This document shows positions 36,921 to 45,222 of a DNA stretch of 64,000 bases, piece by piece. Origin of the DNA: Polyangium mundeleinium. GTDB taxonomy: Bacteria; Myxococcota_A; Polyangia; Polyangiales; Polyangiaceae. The notes beneath the pieces were generated by a model, which saw only the letters and a program-made list of their open reading frames with translations, did not search any database and had not been told where the DNA came from. The position numbers and the translations under genes are program-made. The number at the start of each line of letters is the position of its first letter. Within the stretch, counting starts at the first letter, position 1. Location: positions 1,550,001 through 1,614,000 of the forward strand of contig NZ_JAQNDO010000001.1 in assembly GCF_028369105.1 (NCBI RefSeq), read 5' to 3'.

Positions 36921-37629
36921 GCACACGCTCGGCGACCGCGGTCAGGCCGAACTCGACGAGCGCCCGCCGCACCTCGCTTGCGTCCTTCGCGACGCGCGCC
37001 CGCTCGCCGAGCGCGCGCTTCGCGTCTCCGCGGAACCACACCGCGCGCATCCCCGCGTCGAGCGCGCCCTCCACGTCGGCGGCGAGCGAGTCGCCGACGT
37101 GCACGACCCGATCGAGCGGCCGGCCGAGCCGCTCCGCGGTCCACGCGAAGATCGCGCGGCCGGGTTTGTCCATGCCGAGCCGACCGCTGTCGGCGATCAC
37201 GAGGAACCGATCGTCCCAGCCGAGCTCCGCGACGAGCTCGGCGAGCCGGCCCTCGGAGTTCGAGATGATGCCCACGGGCACCCCCGCGTCGGAGAGGTCC
37301 TCCGCGAGCTCCAGCATGCCGGGGATCGGGCGCCGCCAGAGGTTCTTCCGGGGCTGCTCGGACCAGAGGAAATCCACGGCGCTCGTGAGCGCCTCCTCGT
37401 CGAGCGGCGAAGAGGTCGCGCGTTCGAGCAGCGCGCGCATGAAGATCTTCCAGGGATGACCGCCGAGGCCGCGATGGATGGCGTCATCGTAGACGCGCCA
37501 TGCGTCGGGGAGGGCGGCCTCGATTCGTTGGGGGTCGAACGTTAGGCTCCGCTCGGCGAGGCGCGAAACCGTGAGGTCCGCGTCGAGGGCGGCGAGGGTC
37601 TGTCCGAAGTCGAAGGTGACAGCGTGCAT
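36874..37629 (-). CDS. HAD-superfamily hydrolase with non-canonical motif I
   Basis: A 251-residue protein with a cap domain and HAD motifs: motif I DFGQTL (Asp7 present, the second Asp of DxD replaced by Gly9), motif II IISNSEG, motif III Lys in GMDKPGRAIF, and motif IV VHVGDSLAADVEGAL. Loss of the second Asp, the general acid/base of phosphatases, is seen in HAD dehalogenases and phosphonatases. The substrate is unknown and phosphatase activity is doubtful. Confidence 0.85.
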   Translation of the reverse strand: MHAVTFDFGQTLAALDADLTVSRLAERSLTFDPQRIEAALPDAWRVYDDAIHRGLGGHPWKIFMRALLERATSSPLDEEALTSAVDFLWSEQPRKNLWRRPIPGMLELAEDLSDAGVPVGIISNSEGRLAELVAELGWDDRFLVIADSGRLGMDKPGRAIFAWTAERLGRPLDRVVHVGDSLAADVEGALDAGMRAVWFRGDAKRALGERARVAKDASEVRRALVEFGLTAVAERVPTRASTRPGSRQRST

Positions 37630-37682
37630 GGCGCAGGCTCCGTTAGCACGGAGTGGAGGCGCCCGGGGGTTTCGTTGCTGCG

Positions 37683-39479
37683 TCAGGCGTCGTGCGCGCC
37701 CTCGTACATGCCGTCGATCTCACGGGCGTAGTTGTCGTAAACCACGCGGCGTTTGAGCTTCAAGGTGGGCGTGAGCTCACCACGCTCGATGGTGAAGGGC
37801 TGGTCGAGGATGTGAAATTTCTTCACGGTCTCCACGCGAGCGAGCGTGGAATTCACACTGTCGACCGCTTTCTGGACCGCGGCCACCACGGTGGGGTCGC
37901 TGCGGAGCTTCGCCGGATCTGCCCCGGGCGAGCCCGCGATCTCGCTGGCGGCGGCGGGATCGATCACCACGAGCGCCGTGAGGAACTTGCGCCGGTCGCC
38001 GATGACCACGGCCTCCGCGATGGGCGGGTGGTTCTTCAGGGCCGCCTCGATGTTCTTCGGGGCGATGTTTTTCCCGCCGGCCGTGATGATGATTTCCTTC
38101 TTGCGACCCGTGATCGACAAGAAGCCGTCCTTGTCGAACTGACCGAGATCCCCCGAGTGCAGCCAGCCGTCCTGGAGCGTATCGGCCGTCGCTTGCGGCT
38201 CCTTGTAGTAGCCGAGGAACACGTTCGGCCCCTTCACCAGGATCTCGCCGTCCTCGGCGATCCGCACGTCGATGCCGTTGATCCGCGTGCCGACTGCGCC
38301 GAGCTTCATGTTGCTCGCCAGGTTGAACGTGGTCGGGCCCGTGTCTTCGCTCTGGCCGTAGACCTCGGAGACGAGGATGTCCAGGCTCGCGAAGAACGCG
38401 AGGATCTCCTTGGACACGGGCGCGGCGCCGCACACGCACGTGCGCGCGCGTGACAGGCCGATCGCCGCCTTCAGCTTCGCGAACACGAGCTTCTGCGCGA
38501 GCTTGTACTGGAGCCCGAGCGCGCCCTCGGGCTGCCGGCCGCGCATCTTCACCGCCGTCGCCTCGCGCGCGATGTCCATCGCCCACGTGACGAGCGCCTT
38601 CTTCGCGCCCTTGGCGTCCTTGAGCTTGCCCTGGACGCCCGCGTAAAACTTCTCCCAGATGCGCGGGACGCCGAAGAAGAGCGTCGGCTGCACCTCTTTG
38701 AGGTTGTCCGGCACCTTCTCGATGCTCTCGGCGAAGTAGGCCGATCCGCCCATCGTGATGCAGCCGTGGATGGTGAACATCTGCTCTGCGATGTGCGAGA
38801 GCGGCAAGTACGAGAGCACGCAGTCCTGCGCCGTGCCGCCCACGAGCCGCTGCGCCGTGTCCGCGGTCCACGCGAGGTTCTGGTGCGAGAGCATCACGCC
38901 CTTCGGCGGGCCCGTCGTGCCCGACGTGTAAATCAACGTCGCGAGTCCCTGCGGTTCGAGCGCGGCGATTCGCGCGAAAAACGCTTCGTCGGTGACGTCC
39001 TTCCCCTTGTCGAGGAACTGCTCGTACGAGGAGACCATCGGATGATCGATGGAGGGCGCGCCTCGCATCGTGACGACGTGCTTGAGGTGCGGCAGCTCGC
39101 CCAGCATCTTCTCGATCTTCGCCCACTGCCCGGCGTCCTCGACGAGGACGATTTGGCTCTCGGCGTGGTGGACGATGTACGCGACCTCCTCGGGCGAACA
39201 CGTCGTGTAGATGCCGGCGGGCGCACCGCCCGCGGCCATGGCTGCGACGTTGAAGGCGACCCACTCGGAGCGGTTGAAGCCGAGGAGGCACACCGTGAAG
39301 CCCGGCTCCTGGCCGAGCGCGATCATCGCCTTGCCCAGGCGTTTGACCTCGTCCGCGAGCTCCCGGTAGCTCTTCGGCCGGTAGACGCCGCCCGATTTGA
39401 TGTGGTGGGCAGGCGCGTCGGGCCTGCGTTCGGCTTGCTTGAAGAGCCGGGAAGGAATGGTGTCGTTCGGCGTAGTCAT
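37683..39479 (-). CDS. Long-chain acyl-CoA synthetase (AMP-dependent)
   Basis: A 598-residue adenylate-forming enzyme, the usual length for long-chain members. The AMP-binding P-loop TLIYTSGTTGPPKGVMLSH, the motif SEVYGQSEDTGPTTFN, the hinge region DGWLHSGDLGQFDKDGFLSITGRKKE and the late Lys motif around PTLKLKRRVV are all visible. It activates fatty acids to acyl-CoA through acyl-AMP. The ANL and LC-FACS-type core is complete. It stands alone, with a 53-bp gap to the HAD gene. Confidence 0.93.
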   Translation of the reverse strand: MTTPNDTIPSRLFKQAERRPDAPAHHIKSGGVYRPKSYRELADEVKRLGKAMIALGQEPGFTVCLLGFNRSEWVAFNVAAMAAGGAPAGIYTTCSPEEVAYIVHHAESQIVLVEDAGQWAKIEKMLGELPHLKHVVTMRGAPSIDHPMVSSYEQFLDKGKDVTDEAFFARIAALEPQGLATLIYTSGTTGPPKGVMLSHQNLAWTADTAQRLVGGTAQDCVLSYLPLSHIAEQMFTIHGCITMGGSAYFAESIEKVPDNLKEVQPTLFFGVPRIWEKFYAGVQGKLKDAKGAKKALVTWAMDIAREATAVKMRGRQPEGALGLQYKLAQKLVFAKLKAAIGLSRARTCVCGAAPVSKEILAFFASLDILVSEVYGQSEDTGPTTFNLASNMKLGAVGTRINGIDVRIAEDGEILVKGPNVFLGYYKEPQATADTLQDGWLHSGDLGQFDKDGFLSITGRKKEIIITAGGKNIAPKNIEAALKNHPPIAEAVVIGDRRKFLTALVVIDPAAASEIAGSPGADPAKLRSDPTVVAAVQKAVDSVNSTLARVETVKKFHILDQPFTIERGELTPTLKLKRRVVYDNYAREIDGMYEGAHDA

Positions 39480-39546
39480 GGCGGCGCCAGTCTAATCGAG
39501 TGACGTGCCGTTCGTTGCACTCGAAAAACGGACGCCGCCGTAAGAT

Positions 39547-40692
39547 TCAGTGCGGCTTCGGCGGCGGGGCCTGCGGCGGCGGGGGCTGCGGCTCTTGCTC
39601 GACCGGGCCTCTTTGCCGCCCTGCCGCGGCGCGCAAGGCGATCACGCGCGTCACGAGCTCGGTCGCCTCGTCCGTCGACATGTCCACGCGCGCCGAAATG
39701 CGCGGGCCCTCCGCGCCGATCCGCAGGCGTTCGAGGATCGGCCCGAGGCCCATCAGGCGCACGAGCAGGTCGCCCGACTGCGCGGTCCGTTTGCCGTCGA
39801 AAATTCGCGCGAGATCGGCACACGGAGCCGCCGCGTCGCAGGCCACGACCCCGGACAAACCCACGCGCTCGCCGATCGTGACCGAGAGCCCCAAGCCCAC
39901 GACCGACGCCGCCGGCGAGCCTTGCGCACCGTTCAGCGCGATCTCTTCGAGCAACGTGCGCCGCTGCTCCGGCGTGAGCACCACCGTCACGCGCAGCGCG
40001 CCGGGTCCCGCCTCCGCCGCGAGCTTCGTGTGATCCCCGTCGGCGCGCGCGCTCGGCACGCGGCCCTCCGCCGCGTCGATCATCGCGCGCAGGTAGCTGC
40101 CCGCGCCGAGCAGGATGGGCCCGCCCTCGCGCACGGCGATCTCCGCGCCGCTCGTCGACTGGCTCGCGTCGCGCACCGTACGAAACGCGCCGATCGGGTT
40201 CACCACGGAGCGGCCGCCGCGGGCCTCGATGACCTTGCTCGCGCAGGAGAGCAAGGCGTCCGGGTCGATGGCGCCCGAGGCGACGAGGCCGAAGTCGCCG
40301 TCGCCGCCGGCGGCCGGCACGGCCACGCCGAGCTCCGTGAGGCCGGCCATGGGGTCTGTGCCGCAGACGTCGCGGACCTTGCCGAGGCCGGGGATCTCGC
40401 GGGTCTCGGAGAGCAGGGGCGCGAAGGCGTCCGAGCGCCGCAGCGCGCCGAGGTCGGCCGTCGCGACGAGGAGCGCGCCTTCGGGGATCGCGTCGAGTGT
40501 TCCGGGCAGCGGGCGCGCCATCTCGCGTCGTTGCCAGACCCAGGCGACGGCCGCGACGACCACCACCGCGGCGGCCGCGAACACGAGGGCGTTGCGCGTG
40601 CGCGTCTGCACGGGCGGAGCCCTACCACGTTTTTCGGGAGACCGCGCGCGCCGCCATTCGCGCCTCGCGTCGCGCGCGCCGGCCCGCTTCAC
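39547..40692 (-). CDS. Single-pass membrane protein of unknown function
   Basis: With GTG 40692 (purine-rich GGGGGAGGGGGG upstream) the protein has 381 residues. A basic cytoplasmic N-terminus (VKRAGARDARREWRR) precedes one membrane helix (ALVFAAAAVVVVAAVAW, about 35-52). The outer domain has two similar halves starting LPGTLDAIPEGALLVATADLGAL, and the tail is Pro/Gln-rich (PPPPQAPPPKPH). The pattern resembles DUF3352-like myxobacterial proteins, but this is not certain. Longer frames upstream were discarded as non-coding. Confidence 0.6.
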   Translation of the reverse strand: MKRAGARDARREWRRARSPEKRGRAPPVQTRTRNALVFAAAAVVVVAAVAWVWQRREMARPLPGTLDAIPEGALLVATADLGALRRSDAFAPLLSETREIPGLGKVRDVCGTDPMAGLTELGVAVPAAGGDGDFGLVASGAIDPDALLSCASKVIEARGGRSVVNPIGAFRTVRDASQSTSGAEIAVREGGPILLGAGSYLRAMIDAAEGRVPSARADGDHTKLAAEAGPGALRVTVVLTPEQRRTLLEEIALNGAQGSPAASVVGLGLSVTIGERVGLSGVVACDAAAPCADLARIFDGKRTAQSGDLLVRLMGLGPILERLRIGAEGPRISARVDMSTDEATELVTRVIALRAAAGRQRGPVEQEPQPPPPQAPPPKPH

Positions 40693-40768
40693 GCGCGGCG
40701 TCCCCCCTCCCCCGACGCAACGTTCTACAAATGCAGAACGCAAGGGCGGGGGGTGAGTCCGCGCTCGT

Positions 40769-40930
40769 TCAGCCCGCGCCCTCGGAGCGGCTCGTCTTTC
40801 CGCCCCCCTTCTTCCGGTCGAAGAAGCCGCCGATGGCCTCGCCGATCCGCGGGACGACCGAGTGGATGACCACGAGCCCGACCAGGAAGGCGACCAGCGC
40901 GAGCTCTCGGGGGGTGCCAAAGGCCGACAT
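40769..40930 (-). CDS. Small membrane protein (53 residues)
   Basis: ATG 40930 opens a 53-codon frame: MSAFGTPRELALVAFLVGLV as one membrane helix (about 8-28), then VPRIGEAIGGFFDRKKGGG with a basic tail. The layout (short N-terminus, helix, amphipathic stretch, Lys tail) is reminiscent of TatA-like or other small single-pass proteins. No strong ribosome site. The 76 bp between it and the next gene hold nothing clear. Confidence 0.5.
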   Translation of the reverse strand: MSAFGTPRELALVAFLVGLVVIHSVVPRIGEAIGGFFDRKKGGGKTSRSEGAG

Positions 40931-41074
40931 GCGCTGGATTCTTACCACCAGAAACGTGAGCGCATCGCTCCAAATGTTGGAACGAACGCCGCCTTGGACG
41001 TAGGAAGGGAAGACCCGAGGGCGCACGCGTTGACAGCCTGGCGCCTCGGGTCGAAGGATCACGCTGTGCCCGCG

Positions 41075-43675
41075 ATGGAGGAAGCCCCGAACACGCCGCG
41101 TCGCGACGTGATTCTGATCGCGGACGCCTCCGCGGAAGGGCAAACCATCGCGTCGGCGCTCCGCGCGCAAGGCTTCGCCGTGGCCTTCGCGCCCATCGAG
41201 CGGCTCGAAGCGCGCGTGCTCGACGAGGCGCCGCGGGTGGTGCTCGTCGACATCGATCAGCCCGGCGCGCGTGACGCCATCGAGCGGCTGCGCGAGCTGC
41301 CCGGCGGGGAGGACGCCGAGCTCGTTTGTCTGGGCAGCCGCCTGCGCGCCGCGGAGATCGGCGCGCACTCCGCCGCCGGTCGCTCCTTCGCGCGGCCGCT
41401 CGACATCCACGCCATCGTCGCGCAGATCGCCGCGCTCGCCGACCCGGCGCCGCTCGACGATTCGATCGTCGACGACCGCGGCGCCGCCGCGATCCGCCCC
41501 GGCGAGACCGTGCCCCCGGGCCTGCTCGACGACGGCACCGGCACCTTCCCGCCGGCCTTCCAGTCCGCGTTTCCCGGCGCGCCCGAGATCGCCGAGATGG
41601 GCGCGTCGATCTTCCCGCCCGACGAGAGTGATGGGCAATCGCCGCCCACGCTCCTGCCCTCGCACCCCATGCAGCTCTCGCCCGAGCTCATGACCCTGCT
41701 CGCCTCGGCCGAGCAACGCGTGCTCGCGCAGACGCCCGCCTCGTCCGTGCCCCCGCCGGCCGTGGCCGCCGAGGAGGACGCGGACCTCATCCTCGCCGAC
41801 GAGTTTCTCGCCATCCTCGATGAGCCGCTCGACGCCGAGGCCGACAGCTCCCAGTCGGACCTCGCCAACACGGGGCTCGATCCGGGCACGGGACCCAACG
41901 CCGCCCTCAGCATCACGACCGGCTCGTTTGCCCTGGCCGAAGGCCACACGACCGCGCCCAACCCCGCGCCGCCGTCGACGGCCGCCCTCGAGCCGCCGAG
42001 CGTGGGCGAGCTCGTGCTCGACATGCCGCCCACGCCGAAACCGAGCGAGCCGACCGTGACGACGGCGCCCGGCGGATCGACGCCGCGCTCGTCCGAGACC
42101 CGCGCCGTCTCCTCCGAGGCCCCCGCGACGGCCTGGGAGCCGCGCCCGACCCGCATCACCGACGACGCGGGCACGCCGATCCGCCCGATGGAGACGACGA
42201 CCACGGCCACCCGCTCGATCGAGCCGCGGCCCTCGTCCGCGCCCACGCCGCCGCGCCCGCCGCCGCCCGTGATCGAGCCCATGATCGACGTCGCGCCGCC
42301 GACGGTCTTCCCGGCCCGCTGGACGGTGCCGGGCGGCCTGCCGCGCTTTGCATCGACGCTTGGGGGCTACGCTCCGGCGAGCGGAGCTACGCCCCCAAAC
42401 CCCCGCACGCTTGGGGGCTACACGCCGGCGAGCGGAGCGACGCCCCCCAACCCCCGTACGCCCGGGGGCTACACGCCGGCGAGCGGAAACCCTCCCTCGC
42501 CGCCCACGGCCCCCAACATCCTCACCCGAGCCTCGGACGCCCCGCCGCCTTCGGTGCGCCTCGCTCCGCCGGTGCCACCGCCGCCCGCGCCCGTTCCGTC
42601 CTCGCAGACCCCGCACGCCTCGCAGGGGCCGCGCAGCGAGCAACCCACGGTCCTCGGCCCCGGCGACGCGCCGCGCGCGCTCGCCCGCGCCATCGCCAGC
42701 CGCGCCACGGGCTCGCTCGCCCTCCATGAAGGCGGGGCCGTGCGTCGCGTGGTCCTTCAGGATGGGGACGTGGTCACGGCCGGGTCGGGCGTCGCCGACG
42801 AGGCGCTTCTTTCCTTCCTTTCGGCCCGCGGCGACCTCGAGCGCGACGTCGCCCATCGCCTCGCCGGCAAGCTCCCGCCCTCGGGCCGGCATGCGGGCGC
42901 GGCGCTCATCGCGCACGGATTTCTCCAGCAGGACGCGCTCTGGCCCGTCCTCCGCGCGCACGCCGAGTGGATCATCGGCCGGGCGATCCTCGTCGAGTCC
43001 GGCACGCTGGAGCTCGAAGCCGAGCCGCCGGGCCGACTGCGCGCCGAGCCCAACGTGTTCGGCGGCGCCACCGGGGCCGAGGTCTTCGTGGAGATCGTCC
43101 GGCGCGTGATCCCGCCCGAGGCCTCTTTCGCGCGCCTCGGCGGCGCGGCCGCGCGGTTCGACGCCGGCCCGCGCATGTCGCTCCTCTCCGAGTGCGCGCT
43201 CGTGCCTGATGAAGCCGCGCTCGTGGCGCAGGCGCCGGGCACGACCGTGGGCGAGCTCGCGGCCCAAGCGGGGCACGATCTCACGCCGCTGCTTTACGCG
43301 CTCGTTTGTCTGGAGGTCCTCACAGCGCTCACCCCGGCGCGTCCCGCCTCGGCCGAGCGCCGTCCTGCGGAGGATCCGCTCGATGAGGAGGCGATTCGCA
43401 TGCGGGTGCGGGCGCGGGTCGCGCTTGTCGAGGACGGCGACTACTTCGCGCTGCTTGGCCTCGGGCGCACGGCGACGAGTTACGAGATCCGGCGGGCCTA
43501 CCTGGAGCTGCGGCGTTTCTTCGAGCCTTCACGCCTGCTCACGGCCGCGACGGCCGATCTCCAGAGCGACGTGCGCCTCGTGATCGAGGTGCTCGATGAA
43601 GCCTACGAGATTTTGAAGGATGGGACGCGGCGGGAGCGGTATCGGCGGGCGATCGAGGCGGGGCCGCCGGCCTAG
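41075..43675 (+). CDS. Pseudo-receiver / DUF4388-like / J-like regulatory protein
   Basis: An 866-residue cytoplasmic protein. Residues 1-115 look like a response-regulator receiver (VILIADAS, VVLVDIDQPG with the phosphorylatable Asp, SFARPLD where Lys is normal). A long Pro/Ala/Thr-rich disordered region (about 120-520) includes a 17-residue tandem repeat. A DUF4388-like domain follows (about 525-680, GSLALHEGGAVRRVVLQDGD). The C-terminus resembles a J-domain (DYFALLGLGRTATSYEIRRAYLELRR), but the HPD loop is missing, so DnaK stimulation is unlikely. Similar multi-domain proteins are common in myxobacteria. A GTG three codons upstream (41066) is an alternative start. Confidence 0.75.
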   Translation: MEEAPNTPRRDVILIADASAEGQTIASALRAQGFAVAFAPIERLEARVLDEAPRVVLVDIDQPGARDAIERLRELPGGEDAELVCLGSRLRAAEIGAHSAAGRSFARPLDIHAIVAQIAALADPAPLDDSIVDDRGAAAIRPGETVPPGLLDDGTGTFPPAFQSAFPGAPEIAEMGASIFPPDESDGQSPPTLLPSHPMQLSPELMTLLASAEQRVLAQTPASSVPPPAVAAEEDADLILADEFLAILDEPLDAEADSSQSDLANTGLDPGTGPNAALSITTGSFALAEGHTTAPNPAPPSTAALEPPSVGELVLDMPPTPKPSEPTVTTAPGGSTPRSSETRAVSSEAPATAWEPRPTRITDDAGTPIRPMETTTTATRSIEPRPSSAPTPPRPPPPVIEPMIDVAPPTVFPARWTVPGGLPRFASTLGGYAPASGATPPNPRTLGGYTPASGATPPNPRTPGGYTPASGNPPSPPTAPNILTRASDAPPPSVRLAPPVPPPPAPVPSSQTPHASQGPRSEQPTVLGPGDAPRALARAIASRATGSLALHEGGAVRRVVLQDGDVVTAGSGVADEALLSFLSARGDLERDVAHRLAGKLPPSGRHAGAALIAHGFLQQDALWPVLRAHAEWIIGRAILVESGTLELEAEPPGRLRAEPNVFGGATGAEVFVEIVRRVIPPEASFARLGGAAARFDAGPRMSLLSECALVPDEAALVAQAPGTTVGELAAQAGHDLTPLLYALVCLEVLTALTPARPASAERRPAEDPLDEEAIRMRVRARVALVEDGDYFALLGLGRTATSYEIRRAYLELRRFFEPSRLLTAATADLQSDVRLVIEVLDEAYEILKDGTRRERYRRAIEAGPPA
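42356..42496 (+). repeat. Palindromic repeat family member inside a gene, read as 17-residue repeats
   Basis: Units at 42356-42406, 42407-42457 and a truncated one at 42458-42496 have a period of 51 bp, exactly 17 codons. They encode TLGGYAPASGATPPNPR and close variants. Read on the other strand they match the 50-bp intergenic repeats at 35442-35591 (GGGGTTTGGGG, CGTAGCTC, GAGCG, AGCCCC blocks). The one-base difference in unit length keeps the host gene in frame. They lie in the disordered linker of the receiver-like protein. Confidence 0.85.
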
Positions 43676-43677
43676 GG

Positions 43678-43989
43678 TCATTCCTCGGCGTCGGGGGCGG
43701 ACGGTCGCGATCGTACGGACTCGGGCGGCAGGCCTTCGAGGATGTCGACGACGTGCGAGGCGAGCGAATGCGCGAGCGAGAGCTCGTGCAGGGCCGTGGC
43801 GTTGACCCCGAAGCCGCGGGTATCGGCGAGCGCGTCGGCCAGCGCTTGCGCGAGCGACAGCGCTCGGGACACCGGGGACACGTCGTCCGCGCGGGTCGAT
43901 TCGGGACAGGCATTGCTCGGCCCGCTCGTGTCGGGCTGGGGACCGGGGGCCGTACGTTGTCCGTGGGAGATCGATAAATCGAGCGCCAT
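43678..43989 (-). CDS. Small unrecognised protein
   Basis: A 103-residue protein. A Ser/Pro-rich N-terminal half is followed by a helical half (SRALSLAQALADALADTRG, LHELSLAHSLASHVVDILEGLP). No signal or membrane segment. Convergent with the preceding gene, stops 2 bp apart. Function unknown. Confidence 0.55.
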   Translation of the reverse strand: MALDLSISHGQRTAPGPQPDTSGPSNACPESTRADDVSPVSRALSLAQALADALADTRGFGVNATALHELSLAHSLASHVVDILEGLPPESVRSRPSAPDAEE

Positions 43990-44304
43990 GGGCTAGAGCC
44001 TCGCAGTTCGGGGACGTGGATCGCGCGCGGGATCCACCATGCAAGCTCACGGCCAGTGGGCGGAAAGGCGCTCGCCGAAGGAAGGTTCGTCCAGCCGGGG
44101 CGCAGGCGAGCGCCGGGGACGCGGGCGCGTGGGAAAGGTTTGTCGGGGAAGACCTGCCGCGCGGCGCGTCAACGTGGGGGAGCGTTGATAGATAGGATCC
44201 AACGCGGGGAAGCGCGGAGAGCTGGCGGCTTGGAGGCGGTGGCGAGCTGTGCGCGAAAGGAGCGCAGTCCTGAGGCTGGCTGCACGTTCGGATAGGATGC
44301 GCGC
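43990..44304. other. 315-bp intergenic region
   Basis: GC-rich and purine-rich in parts. Contains GTTGATAGATAGGATCC at about 44181-44200, the only AT-richer patch and a possible promoter for the small lipoprotein. No hairpin, repeat or open frame stands out. Confidence 0.3.
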
Positions 44305-44604
44305 ATGCACACGTCCAAGAACCTCCAGCGCGCGCTCGTGCTCGCTTTGTTCGTCGTGCCCGTGGCCATCCAAGGATGCGGCGACGATCTCACGACGTAC
44401 CGATGTTTCCCCTGGCCGGACGCGCCGGGCGACGATCCGAACACGTGCCCCCCGACGACGAGGGCGCGCGACATCATCGGGCGCGACAACCCGAACGACT
44501 TCACCATCCTCGGCGAGGGCCTGCTCGAAAACGAGCAATGTTGCTACGAGGTGGAAGAATTCTCCTCGTCCGGCTGCAACGGCAGCCTCCACCCCGGCTG
44601 GTGA
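44305..44604 (+). CDS. Small Cys-rich lipoprotein
   Basis: A 99-residue protein with a lipoprotein signal (FVVPVAIQGC) and a short mature part of about 70 residues holding six more Cys (YRCF, NTCP, EQCCYE, SGCN), so probably disulfide-knotted. It stands convergent to the methyltransferase gene, 6 bp away. Unknown function; secreted small Cys-rich lipoproteins are frequent in myxobacteria. Confidence 0.65.
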   Translation: MHTSKNLQRALVLALFVVPVAIQGCGDDLTTYRCFPWPDAPGDDPNTCPPTTRARDIIGRDNPNDFTILGEGLLENEQCCYEVEEFSSSGCNGSLHPGW

Positions 44605-44610
44605 GCGCCG

Positions 44611-45222
44611 CTAGGGCCGAGGCTCCGCGAGCGCGAGGATCCACGGGTACGACGTCCGCAGCTCCAGCACCTCGAAGTCCGGTTCGAGCAACGCGCGGAA
44701 CGAGCCCAGGCCCCAGTGGTTCTTGTGATCGATGTCGTTGCCGAAGCGCGACACGTTCTTCCCGCGCAGCAAGTTCGACAGCATGAAGAACGGCTCGTGT
44801 GGCACCGAGAGCAGCGCGCGCCGCGCCCCGACCTTCCTGAGCTCCGCGAGCGCCCGGCGCGGATCGTCGAGGTGCTCCAGCACCTCGCAGCACACGACGA
44901 CGTCGGGCTTTTTCGTGAGGAAGCCGAGGTCGTAGATCGAGCCCTCGTGCGCCTCGATGCGCGGGAACTGGCGGCGCAGGCGCGCGACGTCGTCCGGGTT
45001 GTACTCGACGCCGACGAAGCTCGTGTCTTCGAGCTTCTCCGACAGGTAGCCGGAGAGGAACCCCTCGCCGCAGCCCACTTCGAGCACCGTGCGCGCCGGC
45101 AGGGCTTCGAGGAACATCGAGTGCAGCGTGGCGGCGAAGCGGCGGATGAGCATCCGCTGGACCGGGTTTCGGCTCTGGTACTTCTGTGTCTCGAACCGGT
45201 CGAAGTACGCGTCGGGGATCAC
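44611..45222 (-). CDS. Class I SAM-dependent methyltransferase
   Basis: A 203-residue enzyme. SAM-binding motif I VLEVGCGEGFLSGYL, the acidic residue after strand 2 (VGVEYNPDD) and post-motif VVCCEVLEHLDDP are present, matching Methyltransf_11-like proteins. The GTG start overlaps the stop of the glycosyltransferase gene (GTGA, 45219-45222). It may methylate a sugar or lipid carrier intermediate of the surface-glycan pathway encoded here. Confidence 0.85.
   Translation of the reverse strand: MIPDAYFDRFETQKYQSRNPVQRMLIRRFAATLHSMFLEALPARTVLEVGCGEGFLSGYLSEKLEDTSFVGVEYNPDDVARLRRQFPRIEAHEGSIYDLGFLTKKPDVVVCCEVLEHLDDPRRALAELRKVGARRALLSVPHEPFFMLSNLLRGKNVSRFGNDIDHKNHWGLGSFRALLEPDFEVLELRTSYPWILALAEPRP

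Noticed and set aside
41030-41060. Promoter with TTGACA at 41030-41035 ahead of the receiver/DUF4388 gene
   Set aside because: No acceptable -10 hexamer lies at 16-18 bp.
40769-43276. Long minus-strand frame opposite the receiver/DUF4388 gene
   Set aside because: Only its last 53 codons look protein-like (small membrane protein). The rest is antisense to a gene with recognisable domains.
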